Assembly (NCBI RefSeq): GCF_019048865.1
Contig: NZ_CP077604.1
Span: forward strand, 1,922,001 to 1,986,000
Reading direction: 5' to 3'
DNA: 64,000 nucleotides
Source of the DNA: Aquihabitans sp. G128
GTDB lineage: Bacteria > Actinomycetota > Acidimicrobiia > Acidimicrobiales > Iamiaceae
The notes below the pieces were generated by a model. It was not told the DNA's origin. It was given only the letters and a program-made list of their open reading frames with translations, and did no database searches. Positions 43,635-52,234 of the stretch are shown piece after piece (the first letter of the stretch is position 1; each line of letters begins with the position of its first letter). A program made the position numbers and the translations under genes.

Positions 43635-44642
43635 GTGAAGATCGACGCCCTGCTCCTCGCCCCGCCCGACCAGGTCCAGGCCCGGGCCGAGGCCCTGGCC
43701 GCCACCGGCATCGACGGGCTGTTCACCTTCGAGGGGCCCAACGACGTCTTCCTGCCGCTCATCCTCGGCGCGGCCACCGGCTGCGACCTCTACACGAACG
43801 TCGCCATCGCCTTCCCCCGCTCGCCCATGCACCTGGCCCACCAGGCCTGGGACCTGTCGACCCTGAGCGGCGGCCGGTTCGCGCTGGGCCTCGGCACCCA
43901 GGTGAAGGCCCACGTCGAGCGTCGCTACGGCTCGACGTGGAGCAGCCCGGTGGCCCGCATGGGCGAGTGGATCGCCGCCATCCGGGCCATCGGCGCCCGC
44001 TGGCAGGACGGCGTGCCCCTGGCCTTCGAGGGCGAGCACACCCGCCACACGCTCATGACCCCGGCGTTCGACCCCGGCGCCCTGCCCGGCGGACCGCCCC
44101 CGATCTGGCTCGGTGCCCTCGGCCCGAAGATGGTGCGCCTGGCGACCGCCGAGGCCGACGGCCTGCTCGTCCACCCGTTCACCAGCGACCGCCACCTGGC
44201 CGAGGTCACGCTCCCCCGCATCCGCGACGGCCTGGCCGAAGCCGGCCGCACCGAGGCCGACCTCACGCTGGTGGGCCAGGCCGTGGTGGCGTGCTCGTCG
44301 GACCCGGCGAAGCAGGCCGACCTCGACACCGCCTGCCGCTGGCTGGTGGGCTTCTACGGCTCGACGCCCGCCTACGCCGCCGTCCTCGAGACCGAGGGGA
44401 AGGCCGCCCTGCACCCCGAGCTCCGCCGCCTCTCGCGCGAGGGTCGCTGGGACGAGATGGCAGCGCTGGTCGACGACGACCTGCTCGACGCCGTGGTCCT
44501 CCGGGGCGATCCCGCCGTGGTGGGCGCCCGCCTGCGCGAGCGCTTCGGCCCGTTCGCCGACCGCGTGGCGCTGAGCACGCCCGGGGGCATCGCGGACGAG
44601 GACCTGGCCGCCCTCGCCGCCGAGGTCCGCTCGGCCTCCTGA
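43635..44642 (+). CDS. F420-dependent LLM-class oxidoreductase
   Basis: Luciferase-like TIM-barrel protein of 335 residues. The class marks are GIDGLFTFEGPNDVFLPLI, SPMHLAHQAWDLSTLSGGRFALGLGTQVKAH and PPIWLGALGPKMVRLATAEADGLLVHPF, as in F420-dependent (rather than FMN) members such as the TIGR03617 group. The substrate is unknown. The GTG at 43635 is preferred over the ATG 12 nt upstream because TATGCT lies 7 nt before it. A class A operator sits upstream. A GNAT gene follows after 1 nt. Confidence 0.82.
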   Translation: MKIDALLLAPPDQVQARAEALAATGIDGLFTFEGPNDVFLPLILGAATGCDLYTNVAIAFPRSPMHLAHQAWDLSTLSGGRFALGLGTQVKAHVERRYGSTWSSPVARMGEWIAAIRAIGARWQDGVPLAFEGEHTRHTLMTPAFDPGALPGGPPPIWLGALGPKMVRLATAEADGLLVHPFTSDRHLAEVTLPRIRDGLAEAGRTEADLTLVGQAVVACSSDPAKQADLDTACRWLVGFYGSTPAYAAVLETEGKAALHPELRRLSREGRWDEMAALVDDDLLDAVVLRGDPAVVGARLRERFGPFADRVALSTPGGIADEDLAALAAEVRSAS

Positions 44643-44643
44643 C

Positions 44644-45195
44644 ATGGGCGATCATGGGGCCGTGGACCCGCACGTGCGCGACGCGACCGCCGACGACGTC
44701 GCCGCCATCACCGACATCTACAACCAGGTGGTGGCCACCTCCGACGCCATCTGGCGCGACGAGCCCGTCACCGTCGCCGACCGCCAGGCCTGGTTCGCCG
44801 CCCAGCAGGCCACCGGCATGCCGGCCCTGGTGGCGGTCGATGCCGGCGGCGCCGTCGTCGGGTTCGCCTCGTTCGTGCAGTTCCGCACGATCCCCGGCTA
44901 CTTCCCCAGCGTGGAGCACACGATCCACGTGGCCGACGGCCACCGGGGCCAGGGCGTCGGCGGCCGGCTGCTCGACGCCCTCGTCGAGCGGGCCGTCGCC
45001 ATGGGCAAGGCCGTGATGATCGCCGGCGCCGACGGCGGCAACCTCGGCTCCATCCGCTTCCACGAGCGAGCCGGCTTCCGGGAGGTGGCCCGCCTGCCCG
45101 GCGTCGGCCGCAAGCACGGCCGCCCCGTCGACCTCGTCCTCCTCCAGCGCGACCTCCCCGCTCCGCCCGACGCACCCGACGGGAGCCGACCGTGA
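44644..45195 (+). CDS. GNAT N-acetyltransferase (phosphinothricin acetyltransferase-like)
   Basis: Acetyl-CoA-dependent N-acetyltransferase of about 183 residues. It begins VRDATADDVAAITDIYNQVV, a start typical of the Pat/bar group, and has the CoA loop DGHRGQGVGGRLLDAL followed by GGNLGSIRFHERAGFREV. Members acetylate phosphinothricin, methionine sulfone or unknown amines; no specific substrate can be claimed. The ATG at 44644 is 1 nt after the LLM stop; a GTG at 44662 would shorten it by six residues. The HAD gene overlaps its end. Confidence 0.82.
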   Translation: MGDHGAVDPHVRDATADDVAAITDIYNQVVATSDAIWRDEPVTVADRQAWFAAQQATGMPALVAVDAGGAVVGFASFVQFRTIPGYFPSVEHTIHVADGHRGQGVGGRLLDALVERAVAMGKAVMIAGADGGNLGSIRFHERAGFREVARLPGVGRKHGRPVDLVLLQRDLPAPPDAPDGSRP

Positions 45196-45824
45196 CCGAC
45201 GCACCCGCCGTCCTCGTGATGGACCTCGGCGGGGTGACCTGCCGGTGGCTGCCCGACCGCCGCCTCGCCGCGCTGGCCCGGCTCTCGGGCCTCCCGGAGG
45301 CCACGGTGGAGGCCAGCGTGTTCGAGTCGGGCTTCGACGACGCCACCGAGCGGGGCCAGTTCACGCTCGACGAGGTGGTCGCCAACCTGCGCACGGTCCT
45401 GAACCTGGCCGCCCAGCCCGAGACGGTCGACGAGACCGAGGCCGAGCTGCGGGCCGCCTGGGCGCTGGCCTTCGAGCCGGACCTGCGGGTGCTCGACCTG
45501 GTGGTCCGGGCCGAGTGCCCCGCCGCCCTGTTCACCAACAACGGCCCCCTGCTCGAGGCCGCCCTGGACCACGAGCTGCGCGGGGTGGGCGAGGCGTTCC
45601 AGCAGGTGGTGTGCTCCTGGCACCTCGGCGTGACCAAGCCCGACCCGCTGGCCTTCGAGCGGGCGACCGCGGCGTTGGCCGTCGAGCCCGCCCGGGTGCT
45701 CTTCGTCGACGACAGCGCCGCCAACGTCGCCGCCGCCCAGGCCCACGGCTGGCGGGCCCACCACTTCCGCGACCACCTCAACCTGCGCGCCGCGCTGGGC
45801 GACGCCGGCCTGCTGCCCGGCTGA
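45192..45824 (+). CDS. HAD-superfamily hydrolase (YihX-like)
   Basis: Haloacid-dehalogenase-type phosphatase of 210 residues. Motif I is VMDLGGVT, with the nucleophile Asp11 but Gly in place of the second Asp, as in the YihX group; motif II is LFTNNG; motif III is GVTKPDPLAF; motif IV is VLFVDDSAANV. Small sugar phosphates are common substrates of this branch. The GTG overlaps the GNAT stop by 4 nt, and the VOC gene starts 15 nt after its own stop, so LLM-GNAT-HAD-VOC is one transcript. Confidence 0.83.
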   Translation: MTDAPAVLVMDLGGVTCRWLPDRRLAALARLSGLPEATVEASVFESGFDDATERGQFTLDEVVANLRTVLNLAAQPETVDETEAELRAAWALAFEPDLRVLDLVVRAECPAALFTNNGPLLEAALDHELRGVGEAFQQVVCSWHLGVTKPDPLAFERATAALAVEPARVLFVDDSAANVAAAQAHGWRAHHFRDHLNLRAALGDAGLLPG

Positions 45825-45839
45825 GCCAGGATCGACCTC

Positions 45840-46205
45840 GTGCCCGTCCGCCGCCTCGACCACGTGCAGCTCGCCATGCCCGCCGGCCGCGAGCCCGAGG
45901 CCCGGGCGTTCTACGAGGGCCTGCTGGGCATCGCCGAGGTCCCCAAGCCGCCGCACCTCGCGGCACGCGGCGGGTGCTGGTTCGAGGACGGCGCCCTCAA
46001 GGTCCACCTCGGCGTCGACGCCGACTTCCGCCCCGCCCGCAAGGCCCACCCCGCCCTCGAGGTCGAGGACCTGCCCGCCCTGCTCGCCAGCCTCCGCGCC
46101 GCTGGGGTGCCCGTGGTGGACGACGAGCCCCTGGAGGGCTTCGACCGCGCCTACGCCGATGACCCCTTCGGCAACCGCATCGAGCTCCTCGAGCCCCGCC
46201 CCTGA
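45840..46205 (+). CDS. VOC/glyoxalase-fold protein
   Basis: VOC protein of 121 residues: RRLDHVQLAMPAGREPEARAFYEGLLGI with the metal-binding His near the start, GGCWFEDGALKVHLGVD, HPALEVEDLPALLASLRAAGV and the C-terminal DPFGNRIELLEP with the usual Glu. It resembles FosX-type and uncharacterised VOC proteins. Last gene of the LLM-GNAT-HAD-VOC transcript. The combination could serve small-molecule detoxification, but this is only a guess from context. Confidence 0.78.
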   Translation: MPVRRLDHVQLAMPAGREPEARAFYEGLLGIAEVPKPPHLAARGGCWFEDGALKVHLGVDADFRPARKAHPALEVEDLPALLASLRAAGVPVVDDEPLEGFDRAYADDPFGNRIELLEPRP

Positions 46206-46234
46206 CGCTCACGGGCCGGGCCCGGGGGGCGTGG

Positions 46235-46942
46235 TCACGGGGCCAGGAGGCGATCGAACGGCCAGGGCCCGACATCGAGGTGCCGCTCGACCACGGCGAG
46301 GAGCACGTCATCGGTCAGCCGGTCCGCCACGTCAGGGCGCAACCGGCGCCGGGCGAGTGCAGCCAGGACGCCGGCGTCGGGCACGGCCTCCCCTCGGACT
46401 GGACGACCCCGATGCTTGCGCCACCCGGACTCCTCCACCACGCCGGACACGGCGACGAAGGCATCGAGGGCATCGCCGAGCAGCGGCCTGGTCGGCGGCA
46501 GCGGCCGGCGCCACCCGCCGGTTCGGAGGTCCCCCACGAGCATCCGGACCCGCTCCACGACGTCGAGGCCGCTTGCGGCGGCCGGTGTGCTGCGCAGGTG
46601 CTCGACCAGAGCAGGGAGCGCATCCCATGGTGGAGCTTGCCAGTGGGACGGCAGCCACACGGTCCGAGCCCAGACGACCTCACCCAGGGACGTCGCGTTC
46701 GACGGCCCGATCTCGACCTTGGTGCCCGCCTGCTGGGAGTTGCCGCCACGCTGAACGTCGACCTGCCACGCCCCGCGCGGTGCGGACCAGCTCAGGAGCT
46801 CCTCGGACCCATCGGGGTTCACGATCACCAGGCCTTCGGGCTCGAACCGCAGGGTCGACCGTCGCCACCAGGGGCTGGGCGGGCGATAGCAGAGGCGGCG
46901 GCCCTCGATCCGCAGGCCCTTCCACCGTTCGATGGCCGTCAC
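46235..46942 (-). CDS. Protein of unknown function
   Basis: A 235-residue protein without a family I recognise. The N-terminal half is beta-rich and basic (RRLCYRPPSPWWRRSTLRFEP, EGLVIVNPDGSEELLSW), the C-terminal half helical with an Arg/Asp-rich end (ALARRRLRPDVADRLTDDVLL). No signal peptide or membrane helix. The GTG at 46942 has CAGGG 8 nt upstream. It lies 35 nt after the cell-wall amidase gene on the same strand. Confidence 0.6.
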   Translation of the reverse strand: MTAIERWKGLRIEGRRLCYRPPSPWWRRSTLRFEPEGLVIVNPDGSEELLSWSAPRGAWQVDVQRGGNSQQAGTKVEIGPSNATSLGEVVWARTVWLPSHWQAPPWDALPALVEHLRSTPAAASGLDVVERVRMLVGDLRTGGWRRPLPPTRPLLGDALDAFVAVSGVVEESGWRKHRGRPVRGEAVPDAGVLAALARRRLRPDVADRLTDDVLLAVVERHLDVGPWPFDRLLAP

Positions 46943-46977
46943 GTTCCGACCCTGTTTCCGACGCCCCCACACCTTGA

Positions 46978-48861
46978 TCAGAAGCGGGCGAGGTACTGGG
47001 GGCTGCGGAGCAGGGCGACGACGAGGTCCCGGTTGCTCATGGTGCCGGCGGCGAGGGCAGGCTCCCAGGAGGACCGTTCGGCGGCGGTGGGCACCCGGCG
47101 GAGCATGGTGAAGGCGGCGATGGTCGACCGGGTCTGGGGGTCGACCTTGCGCTGGGCCTCGGCGGACTGGGCGAAGTCGACCAGCGCCTGCTGGCGGGTG
47201 GTGCCGTGGGCGAGCTTGTCGGCCCAGCGGGCGACGTCGGCGGCGCTGCCCTCGCGGTGCAGGGCGTTGCGGTAGAGCAGCCGGACGTAGGCGGAGTCGC
47301 CGAGCGTGCCCCAGCGGGCCTTGAACTCTGCGGACCGGAGGTAGTTGCCGGCCAGGTCGACGGCCAGCACCCCGGCGTCTCGGTGGGCCACGTTCTGGCG
47401 CAGCCCCGTGGTGTCGGGCTCGCGCCCGAAGGCCACCCGGTAGAAGCGATCGACCAGCCCGATGCGATCCTGGGTGGCCTTCGAGAAGACGATGGTGGCG
47501 GTAAGCTCGCCTTGAGCGGCTCCCGCCCGGACGACGCGGCTGGTGTAGCTGCCGATCCGCGACGGCGCCTTCACGCTGCCCTCGGCGTCGGTCAGGAACT
47601 GGCGGAAGTAGCGGGCGCCGGTGACGTGGGGCCGCCACTGGTCGGCGTTGTTGGTGGCGGCGATGCGCGCCGCGACGTCGAGCCGGAGCTGCGGCAGCCG
47701 GGTGCGCACGAGCTCGCCGGGGCACGACGAGTAGCCGTTGTCGCCGTGGCCGCCCACCGTGGGCAGGGAGACCACCTGGCCGGCCGCGTAGCGCTGGTTC
47801 CCCGAGCTGGTGACCGGGACCGTCGCCGTCGGGTCGATGCCCTGCGAGCCCAGCTTCCAGGCCAACAGGTCGCGCAGGGAGGTGAGCTCGACCGCGGTGG
47901 GCGCGGCGACGGCGAAGTCGCCGCCCGGCTCGTGCTGGCCGATGAGGGCGACCCCGACCGAGTGGTCGTTGAAGCCCAGGGCGTGCCCGCCGCGCGACGC
48001 CTCGTCGACCCCGCCGAGGCGTCCCTCCCACACCCCGCCGAACCGGTCGACGAAGAAGTTGTAGGCGATGTCGCACCACCCGCGACTCTGGGTGTGGAAG
48101 CGGTAGATGCCGGCGAGGATCCCCGGCACGTCGGCCTGGGCGTAGGAGTTCGGCGTCTCGGTGTGGTGCACCACGGCGTGGAGCAACGTCGGGTTCACCG
48201 TCGGCCCGGTGCCGCAGCCCGAGTTACCCGTCACCCACCCGCCCGGGGCCCACGAACTGCGCAGCCGGAGCGGCGGCCCACCGGCCGGCGTGGCCGGCTT
48301 GGCGATGCTGATCGCCGCCGCGCGCGCGGCGCTGGTGGCGCCGGCGGCGTGCCAGGCCATGGCGTCGAGGCGCACGTCGGAGACCACGCCGTAGGCCAGC
48401 CGGACCTGGACCTCGGCCACCCCGGCGTCACCGAGCCAGAGCGGGCCGGCACCGGGGCGGCCACCGGAGCCGTCCGGCGCCTCGTCGACCTCGCCCTCGA
48501 GGCCCAGCGGCGCCGACCACGCCGCCGCCGCCGACGACGTGCGGGTGCGGACCTCGAACTGAGCCTGCGGGTCACCGGCCCACGTGAGGCCCACCTGCTG
48601 GGTGCCCGCCGGCACGGCGACCACCGTGGTCCACCCCGGCGCCAACCGGGTGGCGGCCGACCGCGAGGTGGAGGCGGTGGCCCCGAGCCCCAGGGTGGTG
48701 GTGGCCAGCGTGCCCGAGGGGCCGGCCTCGGCGTCGCGGGCCAGCACCGGCGCGCTCGTCGGCGGCGGGGCCTGCGCCCCGACCGGCGCGGCGGTGGCGC
48801 CCACGGCGAGCGCCACGACCACGGCGACGACCAGGTTCCGCCAGGTCCGGGGGGAGGACAT
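46978..48861 (-). CDS. Secreted PGRP-type N-acetylmuramoyl-L-alanine amidase with DUF4214 repeats
   Basis: Exported peptidoglycan hydrolase of 627 residues. Signal peptide: NLVVAVVVALAVGATAAPVGA. A beta-rich domain (about 40-190) precedes the PGRP/amidase-2 domain: LLHAVVHHTETPNSYAQAD (zinc His), FHTQSRGWCDIAYNFFVDRFGGVWEGR, and VGGHGDNGYSSCPGELVRTRLP (second His and Cys ligand). The C-terminal third carries DUF4214-type helices (LVDRFYRVAFGREPDTTGLRQ, YVRLLYRNALHREGSAAD), a domain common in surface and S-layer-linked proteins. Cell separation or wall remodelling is the likely role. The ATG is at 48861. Confidence 0.87.
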   Translation of the reverse strand: MSSPRTWRNLVVAVVVALAVGATAAPVGAQAPPPTSAPVLARDAEAGPSGTLATTTLGLGATASTSRSAATRLAPGWTTVVAVPAGTQQVGLTWAGDPQAQFEVRTRTSSAAAAWSAPLGLEGEVDEAPDGSGGRPGAGPLWLGDAGVAEVQVRLAYGVVSDVRLDAMAWHAAGATSAARAAAISIAKPATPAGGPPLRLRSSWAPGGWVTGNSGCGTGPTVNPTLLHAVVHHTETPNSYAQADVPGILAGIYRFHTQSRGWCDIAYNFFVDRFGGVWEGRLGGVDEASRGGHALGFNDHSVGVALIGQHEPGGDFAVAAPTAVELTSLRDLLAWKLGSQGIDPTATVPVTSSGNQRYAAGQVVSLPTVGGHGDNGYSSCPGELVRTRLPQLRLDVAARIAATNNADQWRPHVTGARYFRQFLTDAEGSVKAPSRIGSYTSRVVRAGAAQGELTATIVFSKATQDRIGLVDRFYRVAFGREPDTTGLRQNVAHRDAGVLAVDLAGNYLRSAEFKARWGTLGDSAYVRLLYRNALHREGSAADVARWADKLAHGTTRQQALVDFAQSAEAQRKVDPQTRSTIAAFTMLRRVPTAAERSSWEPALAAGTMSNRDLVVALLRSPQYLARF

Positions 48862-48889
48862 GGCCCGAGTCTCCCACGCCCCGACGCGA

Positions 48890-48915
48890 CGAAGGGGCCC
48901 ACCAGGGCCCCTTCG
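48890..48915. terminator. Strong hairpin, probable terminator of the thiolase transcript
   Basis: CGAAGGGGCCC and GGGCCCCTTCG form an 11-bp perfect stem with a 4-nt loop (ACCA). It lies between the amidase start and the thiolase end, so it would stop leftward transcripts from the thiolase. Confidence 0.7.
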
Positions 48916-48932
48916 TTCCGTTCTTGCTCCGC

Positions 48933-49063
48933 TGCCCGAGTGTCCTGCGACGCTCAGCGACGACAGGTGGGCGGGTGCCCGGGTGTCCTGCGACGCTCAG
49001 CGACGACAGGTGGGGCGGGTGCCCGGGTGTCCTGCGACGCTCAGCGACGACAGGTGGGGCGGG
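48933..49063. repeat. Tandem repeat, three 43-44 bp units
   Basis: Three units start at 48933, 48976 and 49020, each with TGTCCTGCGACGCTCAGC and then GACGACAGGTGG; they differ by one or two bases. The array lies in the 3-prime region of the thiolase gene. CCTG and CAGG flank two GCGACG copies in every unit. Confidence 0.85.
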
Positions 49064-49075
49064 TGGGGGGAGAAA

Positions 49076-50296
49076 TCAAGAGAGCCGCTCGATGATCATG
49101 GCCATGCCCTGGCCGCCACCGACGCACATGGTCTCGAGGCCGAAGGTCTTGTCGTCCTTCTTGAGGCCGTTGATGAGGGTGTTCATGATGCGGGCGCCGG
49201 TCATGCCGAAGGGGTGGCCGACGGCGATGGCGCCGCCGTTCACGTTGAGCTTGTCCCAGCTGATGCCGAGGTGCTTGGCCGAGGGGATGACCTGGGCGGC
49301 GAAGGCCTCGTTGATCTCCACGAGGTCGATGTCGTCGATGGTCATGCCGGCCCGCTTGAGGGCCTGGCGGGACGCCTCGATCGGGCCGAGGCCCATGATC
49401 TCGGGGTCGAGGCCGGAGACGCCGGAGGAGACGATGCGGGCCAGCGGGGTGAGGCCGAGCTCCTTGGCCTTGGTGTCGCTCATGACCACGACGGCGGCGG
49501 CGCCGTCGTTGAGCGGGCAGGCGTTGCCGGCGGTGACGGTGCCCTCGGGGCGGAAGACCGGCTTGAGGCCGGCGAGGCCCTCGGCGGTGGTGCCGGCGCG
49601 GATGCCGTCGTCCTTGGTCACGACGACCTCGTTGCCCTCGTCGTCCTTGGTGGTGACGGGGGTGATCTCGTTCTCCCAGAAGCCGTTCTCCAGCGAGGCG
49701 GTGGCCCGCTGCTGCGAGAGGGCGGCGAACTCGTCCTGCTCCTGGCGGGACACGCCCTCCAGGTTGGCGACGTTCTCGGCCGTCTGGCCCATGGAGATGT
49801 AGACGTCGGGGAGGCTGCCCGAGATGGGCTCCCAGCTGGTCTGGGCGGCGGCGGTGCGCTCGGCGGTGCGGGCCTCGGCGTCGGCGTAGAGGGGGTTGTG
49901 GGGGCCGCTGTCGGCCATGCCGCTCATGAAGCGGGACACGGTCTCGACGCCGGCGGCCACGAACACGTCGCCCTCGCCCGACTTGATGGCGTGGTGGGCC
50001 ATGCGGATGCTCATGAGCGACGAGGAGCAGTACCGGTTGATGGTGACGCCGGGGACCAGCGGCATGCCGGCCTGGATGGCGACGATGCGGGCCAGGTTGT
50101 AGCCCGACTCGCCGGCCGGCTGGCCACAGCCCAGGTAGATGTCCTCGACGGTCTGGCGGTCGAGCTCGGGGATCTTGTTCAGCGCGGTGTCGACGATGAA
50201 CGCGGTGAGGTCGTCGGGGCGCTCGTTCTTGAGCGAGCCCTTCATGGCCCGACCGATCGGCGTGCGGGCGACGGAAACGATGACGGCTTCAGGCAT
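49076..50296 (-). CDS. Thiolase (acetyl-CoA acetyltransferase / 3-ketoacyl-CoA thiolase)
   Basis: Cytoplasmic thiolase of 406 residues that cleaves 3-ketoacyl-CoA (or condenses acetyl-CoA). The catalytic residues are all present: nucleophile Cys90 in INRYCSSSL, His361 in GGAIAVGHPFGMTGAR and Cys391 in TMCVGGGQGMAM. The gene is monocistronic, with a strong hairpin and a tandem repeat behind it. It could complete beta-oxidation cycles for the FadE and hydratase enzymes in this window, but it carries no operator of either class that I can see. The ATG at 50296 has AGGAG 5 nt upstream. Confidence 0.9.
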   Translation of the reverse strand: MPEAVIVSVARTPIGRAMKGSLKNERPDDLTAFIVDTALNKIPELDRQTVEDIYLGCGQPAGESGYNLARIVAIQAGMPLVPGVTINRYCSSSLMSIRMAHHAIKSGEGDVFVAAGVETVSRFMSGMADSGPHNPLYADAEARTAERTAAAQTSWEPISGSLPDVYISMGQTAENVANLEGVSRQEQDEFAALSQQRATASLENGFWENEITPVTTKDDEGNEVVVTKDDGIRAGTTAEGLAGLKPVFRPEGTVTAGNACPLNDGAAAVVVMSDTKAKELGLTPLARIVSSGVSGLDPEIMGLGPIEASRQALKRAGMTIDDIDLVEINEAFAAQVIPSAKHLGISWDKLNVNGGAIAVGHPFGMTGARIMNTLINGLKKDDKTFGLETMCVGGGQGMAMIIERLS

Positions 50297-50445
50297 GGAG
50301 TGCTCCTTGTGCTTCCCCTGGCGAAGGGTCCTGTCTAGCAACCGGCCCCCCCGGGAACCGAAACGCAGCCGGCCCCGGGCGGCCTCGCTCCGCGAGATGG
50401 GGCCGCCGGGTAAACCGTTCGGTGGCGGGACGGGTGTCAGGGGGT

Positions 50446-50992
50446 GTGTCGATCGGCGCCGAGGCGGACCACAGGGGAGCGGAGACCAGCCCCACGGAGC
50501 TGGAGCTGGTCTTCGACGCGGGACTTCGAGGAGTTCTTCGTGCGGGAGTACCCGCGCCTGGTGACCCTGCTGGCCGCGGTGACCGGCCACCGCGGCGTGG
50601 CCGAGGAGCTGGCTCAGGAGGCGCTCATCCGGGCCCACCAGCGCTGGCGCCGGGTGTCGCGCTACGACCTCCCGGCCGCCTGGCTGCGGCGCGTGGCGCT
50701 CAACCTGGCCAGCAACCACCGGGCCCGCCAGCGCACCGAGGACCGCACCCTGCGCCGCCTCGGCGGCGAGCGGCCGGCTCCGGAGCGCACCACCGACGAC
50801 GACGGCTTCTGGGCGCTGGTCCGCCAGCTGCCCGAGCGCCAGGCCGCCGCCGTGGCGCTCTACTACCTGGAGGACCGGCCGGTCGCCCAGGTCGCCGCCA
50901 TCCTCGACTGCGCCGAGGGCACCGCCAAGGCGCACCTGCACAAGGGCCGGGCCACGCTGGCCCGCCTGCTCGACCACCCGGAGGGCTCCTGA
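50446..50992 (+). CDS. ECF (SigE-type) RNA polymerase sigma factor, probably frameshifted
   Basis: Extracytoplasmic-function sigma factor of about 180 residues. Region 2 is DFEEFFVREYPRLVTLLAAVTGHRGVAEELAQEALIRAHQRW, and region 4 is LPERQAAAVALYYLEDRPVAQVAAILDCAEGTAKAHLHKGRATL. The first part (VSIGAEADHRGAETSPTELELVFDA) is in another frame; removal of one G in the GGG at 50520-50522 joins the two as FDADFEEFF. A start inside the sigma frame at 50444 is the alternative, but its first 25 residues look out of frame. Its stop overlaps the ATG of the following membrane protein (TGATG), a position usual for an anti-sigma factor. Confidence 0.78.
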
Positions 50993-52227
50993 TGGACCTC
51001 GACCACCACGGCGCCCGCGCCGCCGACTCCCTGCGCCGCCGGGCCACCGCCGGCCTGGACCTGGTGGCCGCTCGGGCCACCGTCGCCGAGGCGCAGCACC
51101 GCCGGCGCGCCGCTCGCCGCGAGCGCCTCGGCAGCACCGTGGTCGCCGTGCTCTGCGTGCTCGGCCTCGGTGCCGTGGTGCTGGTGGCGAGCCGCCACGA
51201 CGCCGGGCCGTCGTTCGACCGGACGGGCTCGCGCATCGGCACCGACGGCACCAGCGTCGACCGCACCCGTGAGCCACATGCAGCCAGCGTCTTGGCCGCC
51301 ATGCCCAGCTCGCCGATCGACGGCAAGGCGTCGTGGCGGCTGCCCGTGCTGGTGCAGCCGCAGTCGGGGCTGCAGGACGGTGGCAAGGTGACCGTCTACG
51401 GGCGGGGGTTCGGCGCCAACGAGTCGCTCGGCATCGTCCAGTGCTCCTCGGAGGCCGACACCGCCGGGGCCGGCGTCGGCGCCTGCCAGCTGGCCCGGGG
51501 CGACGAGACCTACGGCGGGGTCACCTACGCCACGGCCTCGGCCGAGGGGAGCGTCGTGGCCGACGTGGTGGTCCACCGCTTCATCACCACCCCGGCCGGC
51601 GAGGTCGACTGCCGGTCGGCGGCCGAGCGCTGCATCATCGGCATGGGGGCCATCAGCAACTACGACGAGTCGGGCGGCAGCTACGTCGGCTTCGCCGGGC
51701 AGCCGGCCTTCCCCGAGCCCACGCTCGCCGTGAGCCCGGCCGGGCCGTTCGCGCCGGGCCAGCGCGTGCAGGCCTCGGTCCGGGGCATCCCGCCCGGCCG
51801 CGGGATCCGCATGCAGCTCTGCCGCGGCGACCGCTGCCAGGACCTGGTCGACACCAAGGCCGGTGCCACCGGCGGCGTCGACGTCGAGGTCGTGCTCCAG
51901 CCGGCGTTCAACGACAAGGCCACGGGGGAGCCGGTCGCCTGCGAGGACCGCTGCGTGCTGCGGGCCGACGGCATCGGCGTGAAGGGCCAGAGCGCCGCCC
52001 CCCTGCCACCGACGGTCGCCCTGGCCTTCACCTCGCCCGACCCGAGCGGCCCCGTCACCACCGCTCCACCGGTCCCGCTCGGCGAGCCCACGGCCACCAC
52101 CTCCACCACGGCTCCGACCGGAGGGAGCGGGACCTCGGCGCCGGTGACCTCGGCGCCACCGCAGACCACCACCAGCACCACCGCCGCCCGCGACCCCGAG
52201 GTCAGCACCACCACGGCCGCCGGCTGA
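50992..52227 (+). CDS. Membrane-anchored protein with neocarzinostatin-type domains (possible anti-sigma)
   Basis: A protein of 411 residues coupled to the ECF sigma gene. The cytoplasmic N-terminus (about 1-44) is short, Arg/Ala-rich and helical; one membrane helix follows (STVVAVLCVLGLGAVVLVA). Outside, LVQPQSGLQDGGKVTVYGRGFGANESLGIVQCSS with GEVDCRSAAERCIIGMGAISN is the neocarzinostatin-apoprotein pattern including its disulfide cysteines; a second similar domain starts near PTLAVSPAGPFAPGQRVQASVRG. A Thr/Pro-rich tail ends the protein. Position suggests that it controls the sigma factor, but the N-terminus lacks a recognisable anti-sigma (HxxxCxxC) motif. Confidence 0.72.
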   Translation: MDLDHHGARAADSLRRRATAGLDLVAARATVAEAQHRRRAARRERLGSTVVAVLCVLGLGAVVLVASRHDAGPSFDRTGSRIGTDGTSVDRTREPHAASVLAAMPSSPIDGKASWRLPVLVQPQSGLQDGGKVTVYGRGFGANESLGIVQCSSEADTAGAGVGACQLARGDETYGGVTYATASAEGSVVADVVVHRFITTPAGEVDCRSAAERCIIGMGAISNYDESGGSYVGFAGQPAFPEPTLAVSPAGPFAPGQRVQASVRGIPPGRGIRMQLCRGDRCQDLVDTKAGATGGVDVEVVLQPAFNDKATGEPVACEDRCVLRADGIGVKGQSAAPLPPTVALAFTSPDPSGPVTTAPPVPLGEPTATTSTTAPTGGSGTSAPVTSAPPQTTTSTTAARDPEVSTTTAAG

Positions 52228-52234
52228 CGAGCGC

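Noticed and set aside
48933..49063. Possible CRISPR array
   Set aside because: Only three units, with the whole 43-44 bp unit conserved and no variable spacers; no cas genes nearby.
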